Of a stretch of 64,000 nucleotides of DNA, positions 25,402-33,983 are shown one piece after another (position 1 is the first letter of the stretch; each line of letters begins with the position of its first letter). The notes under the pieces were generated by a model. It had not been told where the DNA came from. It did not search any database and saw nothing but the letters and a program-made list of their open reading frames with translations. Where the stretch lies: assembly GCA_965242605.1 (NCBI GenBank), contig CBDESS010000001.1, forward strand, positions 1,054,001 through 1,118,000, given 5' to 3'. The DNA comes from JAAXHF01 sp965242605 (GTDB lineage Bacteria; Desulfobacterota; Binatia; Bin18). The position numbers and the translations under genes are program-made.

Positions 25402-25911
25402 ATGAGCAGGGCACCCGTTATGAGAATGCCGCTGCCCTGCTCATGCCTGGTGTCCGGGTGGTTCTTCGGCGGCCGAGTTCAGCCAGCACCCCGAGCCATC
25501 CTGACCGCCCTGTATCAGTTCACCGGCACCATTGACACAGACGCCAGTGGCGTCTATCAGCCCTGCCTGTATATCCGTCTGCAAACTGTCGTCGAGACAC
25601 CCGCATATCTCACGGCAGTCAAGGGTGTTCTGTCCAGAACCGAGCAGGCTGAGGTCGTCAACACAGTAGCCAGGAATCCCGAGGTCGGCGTGTCGCTTGG
25701 GGGTGGCATCAGAAAAATGCGAATTGCCCGCCCGGGACGTGGCAAAAGCGGCGGGGCGCGTGTTGTGTTCCTGTTCTCCGGCGAAGGCATCCCGGTGTTC
25801 TTGCTGACCGTCTTTGCCAAGAACGAAAAAGCGGACCTTGACCCCAAAGAGCGAGGCCTGTTGACCGCCACTGCAAAACAGATGGCAGAGGATTATAGGA
25901 GGGGCATCTGA
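25402..25911 (+). CDS. higB: RelE/HigB-2-like toxin
   Basis: The last 110 residues (from VVETPAYLTAVKGVL) match the HigB-2/RelE mRNA-interferase fold, with GGGIRKMRIARPGRGKSGGARVVF and VFAKNEKADLDPKERGLL. The upstream 59 residues are not part of the family and are rich in Cys, Pro and Gly. No ATG or GTG lies between them and the toxin core, only a CTG at 25579. Either the toxin has an odd N-terminal extension or it starts at that CTG. It precedes the antitoxin gene, the HigBA order. Confidence 0.75.
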   Translation: MSRAPVMRMPLPCSCLVSGWFFGGRVQPAPRAILTALYQFTGTIDTDASGVYQPCLYIRLQTVVETPAYLTAVKGVLSRTEQAEVVNTVARNPEVGVSLGGGIRKMRIARPGRGKSGGARVVFLFSGEGIPVFLLTVFAKNEKADLDPKERGLLTATAKQMAEDYRRGI

Positions 25912-26005
25912 GCATAGAGCCGAGTGCTGCGACAAAGGGACTCGCCTCCCATTTTTTGTGTCGTATTTTTGCGTTGTGTCATTCATTTCATTTAAGGAGG
26001 CGCGC

Positions 26006-26308
26006 ATGAGCAAGGCATTCAATAAGGTCATGGCCGGACTAGAGGACGCCCGAGCGTACTTGGCCGGCGAGCGTAGCGGTTTCGCCAGCCATGAAGTCAA
26101 GGTACCCGAGCTTGACGTTGCGGCGATCAGAGGCAAGACAGAGCTATCACAATCCATCTTTGCCAGGAGCATAGGCGTGTCCCTCGGCACGCTCAGGAAT
26201 TGGGAACAAGGCCGCCACCGCCCGAATGGACCGGCCCGTGTGCTTTTGGCGTTGCTTGAAAAGCGGCCGTCAATTGTGCAGGAAGAACCTGGCCGCTCGT
26301 CACCCTGA
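26006..26308 (+). CDS. higA: HigA-like antitoxin (XRE-type HTH)
   Basis: A 100-aa helix-turn-helix protein with ELSQSIFARSIGVSLGTLRNWEQGRHRPNGPARVLL, the usual HigA signature. AAGGAGG precedes ATG 26006. The 94 bases between toxin and antitoxin hold two direct TTGTGTC repeats (25956-25962 and 25974-25980) that may be operator half-sites, so the antitoxin may have its own promoter. It is expected to bind HigB and repress the pair. Confidence 0.88.
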   Translation: MSKAFNKVMAGLEDARAYLAGERSGFASHEVKVPELDVAAIRGKTELSQSIFARSIGVSLGTLRNWEQGRHRPNGPARVLLALLEKRPSIVQEEPGRSSP

Positions 26309-26331
26309 CCGGCTGCTCATGACTGAAAGCC

Positions 26332-27270
26332 GTGAAGCCACGATACGCTTTTGATATCATTCCGCGGGGCCCGTATTCGTTCACCCTGACCGCCACGCGC
26401 TTCATGCGCTTTGCCAGCGAGAATGTCGACCTCGCCGGCAGCCGGCACTACCAACGCCTGCTGGCCGCCGGTCGCCAACTCGCCCTGGCCACGGTGACAG
26501 ATGTCGGCACGGTGGTCAGGCCGCGGCTGGCCGTGGAACTGCGCAGCCCGTCCACGGTCCCGCTCAAGGTGGCCGGGTTTGCGGCCCAACTCCGCCATAT
26601 GCTGTGTACCGACTTTGACCTCAGACCGTTCTACCGACTGGCACGCCAGGACGAACTGCTGACCCCACTGGTCAGCCGCTTCCGGGGGCTGCGCATCACC
26701 TCCAGCCCGAGCCTGTTTGAAGCCTTGGTCATGGCGGTGCTCTCCCAGCAGGTGAACCTCAGCTTTGCCTACTCCATCAAAAAAGAGCTGGTTGAGGCCT
26801 TTGGCCGCAAGTGGCGGCGCGGGGAGCATACCTACTACGCCTTTCCCGAGCCGCGGCAGTTTGCCAGGCAGAGCACGGACAGCCTGCGCCGCTTCCGGCT
26901 GAGCGCGGCCAAGGCCGCCACCCTCGTCCGCCTCGGCCAGGCCTTTACCGCCCAAACGCCCTTGCCGGCCGGGCCGGCGGACTGGGCCGGGCTGGCCGAT
27001 GAAGCGGTCGTAGAGCGGCTGACCAGCATCAAAGGCATTGGCCGCTGGTCCGCGGAGACCGCCCTGATGCGCGGTCTGGCCCGACCCGACGCCTTTCCCG
27101 GCGGTGACCTGGGGGTGGTCAAATATGTGGCTCAGGGTCTCCTGGGCAAAACACACAAAGCGACCGAGGCCGAGATGCGGGCCTTTGCCGAGCGTTGGCG
27201 GCCGTACCGCGGCCTGGCCCTGGCCTACTGCTATGCGGCCCTGGCCGCCGGCCGCGCCCAACAGTCCTAG
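26332..27270 (+). CDS. DNA-3-methyladenine glycosylase II (AlkA-like)
   Basis: Base-excision repair glycosylase. An AlkA N-terminal domain (RYAFDIIPRGPYSFTLTATRFM) is followed by a HhH-GPD domain with ALVMAVLSQQVNLSFAYSIKKELV, the hairpin LTSIKGIGRWSAETALMRGL and the catalytic Asp in FPGGDLGVVKYV. 312 aa. The start is a GTG with weak ribosome site 24 bases after higA. The stop overlaps the P450 stop on the other strand at a CTAG. Confidence 0.9.
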   Translation: MKPRYAFDIIPRGPYSFTLTATRFMRFASENVDLAGSRHYQRLLAAGRQLALATVTDVGTVVRPRLAVELRSPSTVPLKVAGFAAQLRHMLCTDFDLRPFYRLARQDELLTPLVSRFRGLRITSSPSLFEALVMAVLSQQVNLSFAYSIKKELVEAFGRKWRRGEHTYYAFPEPRQFARQSTDSLRRFRLSAAKAATLVRLGQAFTAQTPLPAGPADWAGLADEAVVERLTSIKGIGRWSAETALMRGLARPDAFPGGDLGVVKYVAQGLLGKTHKATEAEMRAFAERWRPYRGLALAYCYAALAAGRAQQS

Positions 27271-28607
27271 GCCGCCAGCGCGTCACACACGACCGGCATC
27301 CCCCCAGACGGCGCAAAGGTAATCCCGCGTCGGACCAGACGCACCCGCCGGCCAGGGGCGGGCCGCAGGCTGGCCCGGGCCAGCACCCGAGCCAGGACAA
27401 TTTTCATCTCGTACAGCGCAAAAGCGGCCCCAATGCAGTGACGAATCCCACCGCCGAACGGAAAGAATGCGTAGGGGCTGACCCGCTTGGCCAGGAAGCG
27501 GTCCGGGTCAAAGGTATGCGGGTCGGGCCAGATATCCGGGTGATGGTGGGTGAGATAGATGCACGGGGCAACCACCACGCCGGCCGGCAGGTCGTGGCCG
27601 CCGAGGCGTAGCGGTTCGCGCACTATCCGTCCAACAAGGGGCACAATGGGGTAGATGCGCTGGGTTTCTCTGATCGTGGCGTCCAGATAGTCGAGTTTTG
27701 GCTCAACCGACCCTGAGCCGATGGTGTCGCGGACCTCGGCCCGCAACCTGTCCATCACCTCGGGTCGGTCCAGAATGCAGTGGAAGGTCCAGGCCAGAGA
27801 CGTTGCCGTGGTCTCATGGCCGGCAACCAGCATCGTCACCATCTCGTCACGCAGTTCCTCATCGCTCAGCGGCTGGCCGGCCCCATCGCGCGCCTCAACC
27901 AATAGCGACAGGATATCTTCGCGCCTGGCCCCGCCGTGCCGGCGACGGTGGGCGATCTGGGCGTACAACAGGGCGTCAATCTCCTGGAGGAGTTGAACGA
28001 TCCGCTGGCCTTTGGTCACAAAGCCGACCAGCCGCTGAAACCACGGCACCGCAAGCAGTCGGAGGGGATTGGCCCCCAGCGTCAGCAGCTCGGCCAGGCA
28101 GTGTCGCAGCCGCCCCTGCTCAGCCCCCTCGTCCAGGCCAAAGACGGTACGCAGGATAACGTCCAGGGTAATCTCCTGCATACAGGGGTGCAGGGGAAAG
28201 GGCCGCCCAGTCGGCCAAGTGTCGAGCTTGCGGTCGGTAATCTCGCGGATGGTCTGGCCGTAGGCGTGCATCCGCTCGCCATGAAAAGACGGGGCCATGA
28301 GCCGTCGATGGTGGGTGTGCCGCGCGCCGTTGAGCAGGAGCAGGGAGTGCTGGCCGACCAGGGGCCGTAATATCTCGCGCGTTTGGCCGGCCGGGAGTTG
28401 TTCGGGGTCGCCGGTGAATATGTCCTTGATCGCCTCGGGCGCACTGAACAGCACAAAGGGCGGATTCTGGGGCAGACGCATCGTAAAACACGCGCCGTAA
28501 CGCCGGGCACAGGCGTGCAGGAACGGAATCGGGCGAAAGACCCAGTGCAGGAGTTGGACCACGGCCGGCGACTGGGGGCCGGCGGGAAGCGCGCTCATAG
28601 CTGTCAT
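27267..28607 (-). CDS. Cytochrome P450
   Basis: Haem monooxygenase. The oxygen-binding helix has MLVAGHETTATSLAW, the ExxR motif is ETQR, and the haem-Cys loop is FFPFGGGIRHCIGAAFALYE. The length from ATG 28607 is 446 aa, normal for a soluble bacterial P450; an earlier GTG-type start would add 32 unsupported residues. No ferredoxin or reductase gene is adjacent, so redox partners are elsewhere. Confidence 0.95.
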   Translation of the reverse strand: MTAMSALPAGPQSPAVVQLLHWVFRPIPFLHACARRYGACFTMRLPQNPPFVLFSAPEAIKDIFTGDPEQLPAGQTREILRPLVGQHSLLLLNGARHTHHRRLMAPSFHGERMHAYGQTIREITDRKLDTWPTGRPFPLHPCMQEITLDVILRTVFGLDEGAEQGRLRHCLAELLTLGANPLRLLAVPWFQRLVGFVTKGQRIVQLLQEIDALLYAQIAHRRRHGGARREDILSLLVEARDGAGQPLSDEELRDEMVTMLVAGHETTATSLAWTFHCILDRPEVMDRLRAEVRDTIGSGSVEPKLDYLDATIRETQRIYPIVPLVGRIVREPLRLGGHDLPAGVVVAPCIYLTHHHPDIWPDPHTFDPDRFLAKRVSPYAFFPFGGGIRHCIGAAFALYEMKIVLARVLARASLRPAPGRRVRLVRRGITFAPSGGMPVVCDALAA

Positions 28608-29000
28608 GGAGTCAGGATAGAAAACCGGGCCGGGTGGGGCAAGCCGCGTCGAACACGCCCTGCTGATCAGGACTGTCCCAAGTTTGACGTGGCACTGCCT
28701 CATTTTACGGGCAACTGCCTTATGTGCTCCTCAACGCCGTTGCCTGAGGGCCAGCAGGGACCACCGGAACCTGTCAGAGAAGACGACTAGCTCCAGTATG
28801 GCGTCGAGAGGCTGCACGGACTGGCGGTCTCAGGCGTCATCAGACAGGGTTGGTGCCCAACCGGTCGCGGTGGACCTCAATCTGCTGACTTGTTTGAAAA
28901 ATTTCCTATGAGCAACGCTTGTGTTAGTGTCTTGATCCCGAGGTACAATTCATGTATATGGTTAGGGTCAGATTCCTGACAAATATAAGGAGGAACCCGA
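28608..29000. other. Gene-free stretch between P450 and an orphan gene
   Basis: The GC-rich left half holds a short remnant of an LLM-type oxidoreductase gene (28849-28888). Base composition drops sharply from about 28885 onward and stays low through the next gene. A possible -10 TACAAT lies at 28944-28949. Nothing else was recognised. Confidence 0.6.
28849..28888 (-). pseudogene. Fragment of an LLM-class oxidoreductase gene
   Basis: 33 of the first 38 bases match 29811-29848 inside the intact LLM gene downstream, on the same strand. The encoded piece reads QIEVHRDRLGTN against QIEAHRGRLGVN. It is flanked by unrelated sequence and a stop follows soon after, so it is a relic of a second copy or of a duplication end point. 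Confidence 0.55.
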
Positions 29001-29570
29001 ATGGACAGCGTGTATTCTTTATCTTTAATCGTAATTGCAGGTGTATCAGGTTTGGGTTTATGGGCTATTCGCCGAGGGTTTTGGCCTTACTTTAAGGATT
29101 TTTTGTTTGGTGTGGTATTGATGTACGGGAGCTCATTCGCTATTTTCATAGCCATAGCCATATCCCAAGACCAAGAAGATAACGATCCTTTTCCTAGACA
29201 CCCTGGTAAGAGTCTATTTCAGAAAGGAATCGCTCGCATCCGGGACGTTTTTGGCCACATACTGCCTTGGAAGAAACGTCCCCCTGAGAAAATTTTTCTA
29301 TCGGACTATTTAATAACAGTAGCCCAGGCCGGGCAATTGAGTGGTTGGGGAAAATGGTCATATCACATAACAAGTAAGAAATGGCTAAGTGCTGGGATTT
29401 GGTTTGGGACAAGGACCGGCTCTCTGTTTTCACTTCTTATGCTTGGGGTCTGGATGCGTATACCGAAGCGTGCGAGAACAAAGATTAAGCTCGTATTGGA
29501 TGATTTCCTAATTGGGACGTATGCTTGGTCTAAAGAGGTGATAGTGAGAGAAGAAGGTAAGCAGGATTAA
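29001..29570 (+). CDS. Orphan membrane protein, AT-rich
   Basis: Not recognised. 189 aa with membrane segments at about residues 5-25 (LIVIAGVSGLGLWAI) and 33-53 (LFGVVLMYGSSFAIFIAIAI) and a weaker one near 140 (SLFSLLMLGVWM). Between them is a basic cytoplasmic-type loop with FPRHPGKSLFQKGIARIRDV. AAGGAGG precedes the ATG. Base composition is far more AT-rich than every neighbour, with codons such as TTA, ATA and AGA, so it was probably acquired by transfer. Confidence 0.75.
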   Translation: MDSVYSLSLIVIAGVSGLGLWAIRRGFWPYFKDFLFGVVLMYGSSFAIFIAIAISQDQEDNDPFPRHPGKSLFQKGIARIRDVFGHILPWKKRPPEKIFLSDYLITVAQAGQLSGWGKWSYHITSKKWLSAGIWFGTRTGSLFSLLMLGVWMRIPKRARTKIKLVLDDFLIGTYAWSKEVIVREEGKQD

Positions 29571-29705
29571 GTAAGAACTATAATGAACAATGGACATTCT
29601 TTATCCTGTTCCATATCGTGGCCCTTCCTTTCTGCATTTGCCCGCTGGCAACAGTCATAGACGGGTCAGCCCATAACAGATGACACCAGCCCCGCTCAAC
29701 GGGTA

Positions 29706-30716
29706 TCAGGTATCCCGAAAATGCGGGATCACATGCGCGCCCATCAGCTCAAGCACCCGGTAGGCGTGGCAGGCTTCCATGCCCGGCCACCAGATGCGAA
29801 AGATGAAATGGTTGACGCCCAGCCGGCCGCGGTGGGCCTCAATCTGCTCGATCACATCGTCTACGCTGCCCAGGATGAAACGGTCACGCGCCAGGGCCTC
29901 AAACGGCACCCGGAACGACTCCTGGCCGGGCATGGCTTTGTCCTGGCCCCAGTCGGCGTAAGCCTGGTATTTGCGCTCCAGGTAGGGCCGGGCCACGGCG
30001 ACAGCTTCGTCCCGGCTGGTGGCCAGGTGCATCTCTTTGATGATGGGGACGGCCGGCCGCGGGCTGGTGTCGGCTTCTGCCAGCGCCGCTCGGTAGACCT
30101 GCATCTGGCGTTCGAGCGTGGACAGGGTGGCGTGCGGGTTGAGCAGCCAGGCGCAGCCTAAGCGGCCGGCCCGGGCCACCGCACTGTCGTGATTGGCCGC
30201 AATCCAGATCGGCGGGTGAGGGTGTTGGACCGGGCGGATGGTGCAGGTCCCGCCCGTCACACAGAAGTGTTTGCCGGCAAACGTCACCTCTTCTTCGGTC
30301 CACAGCCGGCGGATCAACTCCAGGGCTTCAAGAAAACGGCCGGTGCGGTCCCGGCGGGTGGTATTGAAGGCCGCATACTCAATATCCCGGTAGCCCAGCC
30401 CCAGGCCGAACACCACCCGCCCGTCGCTGATGACATCGAGCGAGGCCACGTCTTCGGCCAGCCCGACCGGGCTGTAGAGCGGCAGCAGCACAATCGACAA
30501 GATGAGGTCCATTGAACCGCTCTCGGCCGCCAGCCGGGCCAGGAGCGGAATGCTTTGCAGGTTCTGGTACGGCGGCGACAGAAAGTGCTGGCCGCAGGCA
30601 ATCGAATCAAAGCCGGCGTCGCGCGCCAGGCGGGTGAGTTCAACCGTCTCGCGGAACCGCCTGGTCGGCGAGTCGGTCCGCGGGTGTTGGGGCATGACCA
30701 TAATGCCGAACTTCAT
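29706..30716 (-). CDS. LLM-class flavin-dependent oxidoreductase
   Basis: Luciferase-like (FMN or F420) TIM-barrel oxidoreductase. MKFGIMVMPQHPRTDSPTRR opens the barrel; LLARLAAESGSMDLILSIVLLPLYSP and ISDGRVVFGLGLGYRDIEY are family hallmarks. 336 aa. GGAGGAGGA precedes ATG 30716. It follows the DUF819 gene by 25 bases on the same strand. Substrate not deducible. Confidence 0.92.
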   Translation of the reverse strand: MKFGIMVMPQHPRTDSPTRRFRETVELTRLARDAGFDSIACGQHFLSPPYQNLQSIPLLARLAAESGSMDLILSIVLLPLYSPVGLAEDVASLDVISDGRVVFGLGLGYRDIEYAAFNTTRRDRTGRFLEALELIRRLWTEEEVTFAGKHFCVTGGTCTIRPVQHPHPPIWIAANHDSAVARAGRLGCAWLLNPHATLSTLERQMQVYRAALAEADTSPRPAVPIIKEMHLATSRDEAVAVARPYLERKYQAYADWGQDKAMPGQESFRVPFEALARDRFILGSVDDVIEQIEAHRGRLGVNHFIFRIWWPGMEACHAYRVLELMGAHVIPHFRDT

Positions 30717-30741
30717 CGCTGTCCTCCTCCCTTTTGTCAGC

Positions 30742-31905
30742 TCAGAAAAGGCGGGCCCAGAACTTGAACAACAGTGTGCCGATAAAGGTTCCCAGGGCAT
30801 AGCCGAGTACGCCCACCAGCACCCCGGGCGTCACCAGATTGTGCCAGCCCTTGGCCGCGGCCAGGGCCGGCGCGGTTGTCGCGCCCAGAATCGCCGCGTT
30901 GGAAGCAGTAATCAGCTCGGGCAGGCTGAGCCGGCACACGCTGCCGACCACAAACGTCACCAGTGCGTGAACGCTCAGCAGGATCAGCACCATCAGGGTC
31001 AGCAGGGGTGCCACCTCGATCATGGCCACAAGGTCGGCACCGGCGGCAATCGCCGCAAAGAACACAAAGGACAGGCCCACCCCCAGCTCAAAGCTGCCGG
31101 CCAGTTTCCGGGCCAGGTCTGGAACCAGGCTGGCCATCGCCAGGGTCAGGGCGGTGATACTCACATAGCGCCAGTCGGGCGCGTCCAGGACCGCCACCAG
31201 CCCATCTCCCAGCGAGACGACCACCAGGGCCACGGCCACGGCAAGGGTCAGCGACCTGGCTGTGACCGGCGGTGCCGGCCCTGTGTCCTGCACGCTGCCG
31301 GTGTGGGCGTGGGCGGGAAAATACCGCGCCAGCCAAGCCCGGGCCGGCAGCAGGGCGAGCAGGCCCAGATAGACCGCGCTGTATAAATTGTCGGTGGCCG
31401 TTGCCGCGGAGAAGAACGACGCATCTCGCCGCAAGCCGGTAATCTCTCCCAGGGCCGCATAGTTAACCGAGCCACCGATATATGTTGAGGCAAACAGCCC
31501 GGCAATGGCCGCTTCGCGCCGCGCCGCCGGCAGGCCGGACGCCGCCCCCAGGCCGCTCAGGTCCAGCAGCAACACTGCCACCGTAACGCCAGCGACGGTC
31601 CCCGCGCTTGCCAGCAGAAAGGCCAGGGTGGTCCGCGTGGTGTCAAAAAAGATGCGCCGCAGGTTGGCCTGAAACAGAAACAGCGGGATCAGCAGCGGCA
31701 CAATGTAGGTGAAGACGAAGCCGTAGGCCGGTGCAGCGTGGGGGATGAGGCCCAGATTCGCCGCGGCAATAGCGACCAGAATGGCGATGACCGCGCCGGT
31801 CAGATGCGCACCGACCCGGGTCTTTTCAACCAAAAAGCCCAGGCCGGCAATGACGAACAGGGCGGCGATGACCGCCGTATGATTGTCCGCGGATGCCAAG
31901 GCCAT
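30742..31905 (-). CDS. DUF819 family integral membrane protein
   Basis: 387 aa with ten or eleven hydrophobic segments and the family motifs PLLIPLFLFQANLRRIF and ASTYIGGSVNYAALGEI, then SNAAILGATTAPALAAAKGW near the C-terminus. Probably a transporter of unknown substrate. Its ATG shares bases with the stop of the preceding small membrane gene (TGATG), so the two are coupled. Confidence 0.88.
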   Translation of the reverse strand: MALASADNHTAVIAALFVIAGLGFLVEKTRVGAHLTGAVIAILVAIAAANLGLIPHAAPAYGFVFTYIVPLLIPLFLFQANLRRIFFDTTRTTLAFLLASAGTVAGVTVAVLLLDLSGLGAASGLPAARREAAIAGLFASTYIGGSVNYAALGEITGLRRDASFFSAATATDNLYSAVYLGLLALLPARAWLARYFPAHAHTGSVQDTGPAPPVTARSLTLAVAVALVVVSLGDGLVAVLDAPDWRYVSITALTLAMASLVPDLARKLAGSFELGVGLSFVFFAAIAAGADLVAMIEVAPLLTLMVLILLSVHALVTFVVGSVCRLSLPELITASNAAILGATTAPALAAAKGWHNLVTPGVLVGVLGYALGTFIGTLLFKFWARLF

Positions 31906-32405
31906 CAGCGGCCCTCCCCTTCCCGAAGCTGATGCTGCTCCGCCGCGGCCCGAAACGGCTCCAACTCGGCCAGATTGCCGCTCCGCAGCAGGTCCACAAC
32001 CCAATGGTGGCCGTCTTCGGCGTCCTGCCGCCGGTGCCACTGCAAGCCGTACACAGCCCGCGCCTCCTCAGCCACCTCGTCCCCTTGCAGCGGATAGACC
32101 GCGGTACCAAAGCGGGCCCCGTCCTGGCGTTTGGCCCGCCGCGCAATATAGGGCGGCAACTGCCGGGTCGAGACCACAAACGGGCCGGGGGAAGCCGCAA
32201 CCTGATCCTCCCAGCCCGTGGGCCGCCACATCGGACTAAAGCCGTAATACCAGCCACAGCCCGCGCTGAGGCCGAGCAGGCTGAGGCCGCCGCCGACCAT
32301 CCACGGACCATACGGAGAGTGGTAGGCCCAGGCCAGGCCGCCGAAAAACAGGCTCGTCAGGCCGCTCACCACCCCGGCGTGGGTCATAATCGTAATCGTT
32401 CTCAC
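31905..32405 (-). CDS. Small membrane protein of unknown function
   Basis: 166 aa. Two hydrophobic segments near the N-terminus (GVVSGLTSLFFGGLAWAYH and WMVGGGLSLLGLSAGCGWYYG), then a hydrophilic domain with PFVVSTRQLPPYIARRAKRQ and HHWVVDLLRSGNLAELEPFR. Start chosen at GTG 32405, preceded by GGAGAGGAG. Not recognised as a named family. Coupled to the DUF819 gene, so it may be its accessory. Confidence 0.7.
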   Translation of the reverse strand: MRTITIMTHAGVVSGLTSLFFGGLAWAYHSPYGPWMVGGGLSLLGLSAGCGWYYGFSPMWRPTGWEDQVAASPGPFVVSTRQLPPYIARRAKRQDGARFGTAVYPLQGDEVAEEARAVYGLQWHRRQDAEDGHHWVVDLLRSGNLAELEPFRAAAEQHQLREGEGR

Positions 32406-32570
32406 CCGTTGTCTCCTCTCCCCCTTATAGTCCTCCTGCCGGCTCTCCCGCAATTGGGGGCCGCCCAGCCCACCTTTCTTGCTTTTGTGGCGAAACTCAG
32501 ATAGAGCTGGCCTCATCCTGTCCGCCGGCAGAGCACACGGTCGGGGGACCACCAGGCAGGGGGGAACACG

Positions 32571-33275
32571 ATGCAGCGGAACTTTGGCTTCCGGGTCCTG
32601 TGGATTGTCGCTATTGTCAGCATGAGCGGCTGCGGCCTGTCGGCACAGAAGCGTGACGGCCTCGTGCTCGGGGCACTGGCCGGGGCACTGGCCGGCGGAG
32701 GGGCCGGAGCTGGAATTGGCCCGGAAGCCAGCGATAATGAGAATGACGGACGGGCGGCCGGGATTGCCATTGGCGCGGCGACCGGGGCGATCATCGGCGG
32801 GATCATCGGCTATGCGCTGGCAGAAGAGGAAGCCCCGCCTCCACCGCCACCCCCGCCCCCTCCTCCGCCTCCGCCGCCTCCACCCCCAACGCCGGAACCG
32901 ATGCCAGAGCCGGACCCGTGCCAGGGACTCGTCCTGCCGGGCATCATGTTTGCCTTTGACCGGGCGGATATCCAGCCCGAATTCGAGCCGGTGCTTGACG
33001 CAGTGGCACGTCGGCTCAGGGAGTGCGCCGATATCAGGATCACTGTCGAAGGGCATACCGACTCGAAGGGCTCTGAGGACTATAACCAGACCCTGTCCGA
33101 GCGGCGGGCCGAGGCCGTCATCGGCTACCTTGAAGCCCAGGGGGTGGATGCCGGACGGCTTGAGGCGGTCGGTATGGGGGAGAGTGCGCCGGTCGAGCCG
33201 AACCAGAACCCGGACGGCAGCGATAACCCGGACGGGCGGGCCAAGAACCGCCGGGTCGTCCTGAGCCCCCGCTAG
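32571..33275 (+). CDS. OmpA-family peptidoglycan-associated lipoprotein
   Basis: Lipoprotein signal with lipobox SMSGC at residues 18-22. A glycine-zipper segment (LGALAGALAGGGAGAGIG and AIGAATGAIIGGIIGYAL), a run of 18 prolines, and a C-terminal OmpA domain (about 120-234) follow. The OmpA domain has IRITVEGHTDSKGSEDYNQ, LSERRAEAV and AKNRRV for peptidoglycan binding. 234 aa. The glycine zipper suggests insertion in the membrane; the polyproline is a rigid spacer to the cell wall. Confidence 0.93.
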   Translation: MQRNFGFRVLWIVAIVSMSGCGLSAQKRDGLVLGALAGALAGGGAGAGIGPEASDNENDGRAAGIAIGAATGAIIGGIIGYALAEEEAPPPPPPPPPPPPPPPPPPTPEPMPEPDPCQGLVLPGIMFAFDRADIQPEFEPVLDAVARRLRECADIRITVEGHTDSKGSEDYNQTLSERRAEAVIGYLEAQGVDAGRLEAVGMGESAPVEPNQNPDGSDNPDGRAKNRRVVLSPR

Positions 33276-33644
33276 ATAGATGAAGAGGTGGGGCGGCCCG
33301 GACGCCGGCGAGGTCCTGACCGCCCCCCATCTCTGAGGATCAGGGCGACTGGGAGGGGGTAACTGTTAGAAGTCGCCCACGCAAACTTGACTTGGCTTAC
33401 CTCGGTCACTGGCGGGAAACCTCCGCGCGGTTCCAGGAGAGGGCCTAGGCCTATCTCCTGAGAAGTGGGGGTAGCGAACCCCGTTGCGGCACACATGGCG
33501 GCCGCATAGCGGATAGCGAATTCCCGATAGCCTTCTGGGGTGCTCGTATCATACGGACGATGTGGCGGTTGATGTAGCCATTTGCCCGAAGGCCGGGGCT
33601 GTATGGAACGCCAACACCATCAAAATCAGCATTGCTGTAGTCAT
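33272..33644 (-). pseudogene. Truncated, frameshifted paralogue of the secreted repeat protein
   Basis: The frame opens with MTTAMLILMVLAFHTAPAFG, almost the signal peptide of the intact gene at 33984-37016, and keeps GQMATSTATS. A frameshift near 33550-33565 then ends it. In another frame the homology continues as YREFAIRYAAAMCAAT and PRGGFPPVTEVSQVKFAW. Past that point it diverges and stops inside the last codons of the convergent OmpA gene. A dead N-terminal fragment. Confidence 0.8.
33289..33326 (+). terminator. Hairpin after the OmpA gene
   Basis: TGGGGCGG and CCGCCCC form a GC stem with a 23-base loop starting 13 bases after the stop. No T-run follows. Weak candidate. Confidence 0.3.
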
Positions 33645-33673
33645 GCGTGTTGCCTCACGATAGCGCCCGCGGG

Positions 33674-33709
33674 TTCACTCCCCTGCTTCGGATGGGCCAA
33701 TAACAAAGC
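33674..33709 (-). pseudogene. Remnant of the 3' end of another repeat-protein copy
   Basis: 31 of 36 bases match 33983-34018, the end of the intact gene including its stop. It would read FVIGPSEAGE against FVIVPSEEGE. It lies 30 bases upstream of the pseudogene start. The rest of this copy is lost. The remaining bases to 33983 hold nothing I recognise. Confidence 0.65.
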
Positions 33710-33983
33710 GATGAACCCGCACAAAAAGCCCATTCTGTCCTATCTCCCCGCAACCACACGGGTTTTTGATACGGGGGACTACAAAATTGCCTTCTAAAAA
33801 GCCTCTAGCAGTACAAAAATGAGAGAAGCCAGGCTTGCCCCGGGCTCAATCTGGGGGCAATGCTCCCTCCCTCTCCATTTGAAGACCCGTCCCCCCCCTT
33901 GCGAAGGGGCATGGGGACCCCTGGAGGACAATCCCCTGTAGAGGCAAAACCGTAAGGGTGAGTTCAGATGCAACACGCATTGT

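Noticed and set aside
26317..27261. A 314-codon frame antisense to the AlkA-like gene
   Set aside because: The plus-strand product has clear HhH-GPD motifs; the antisense product has none.
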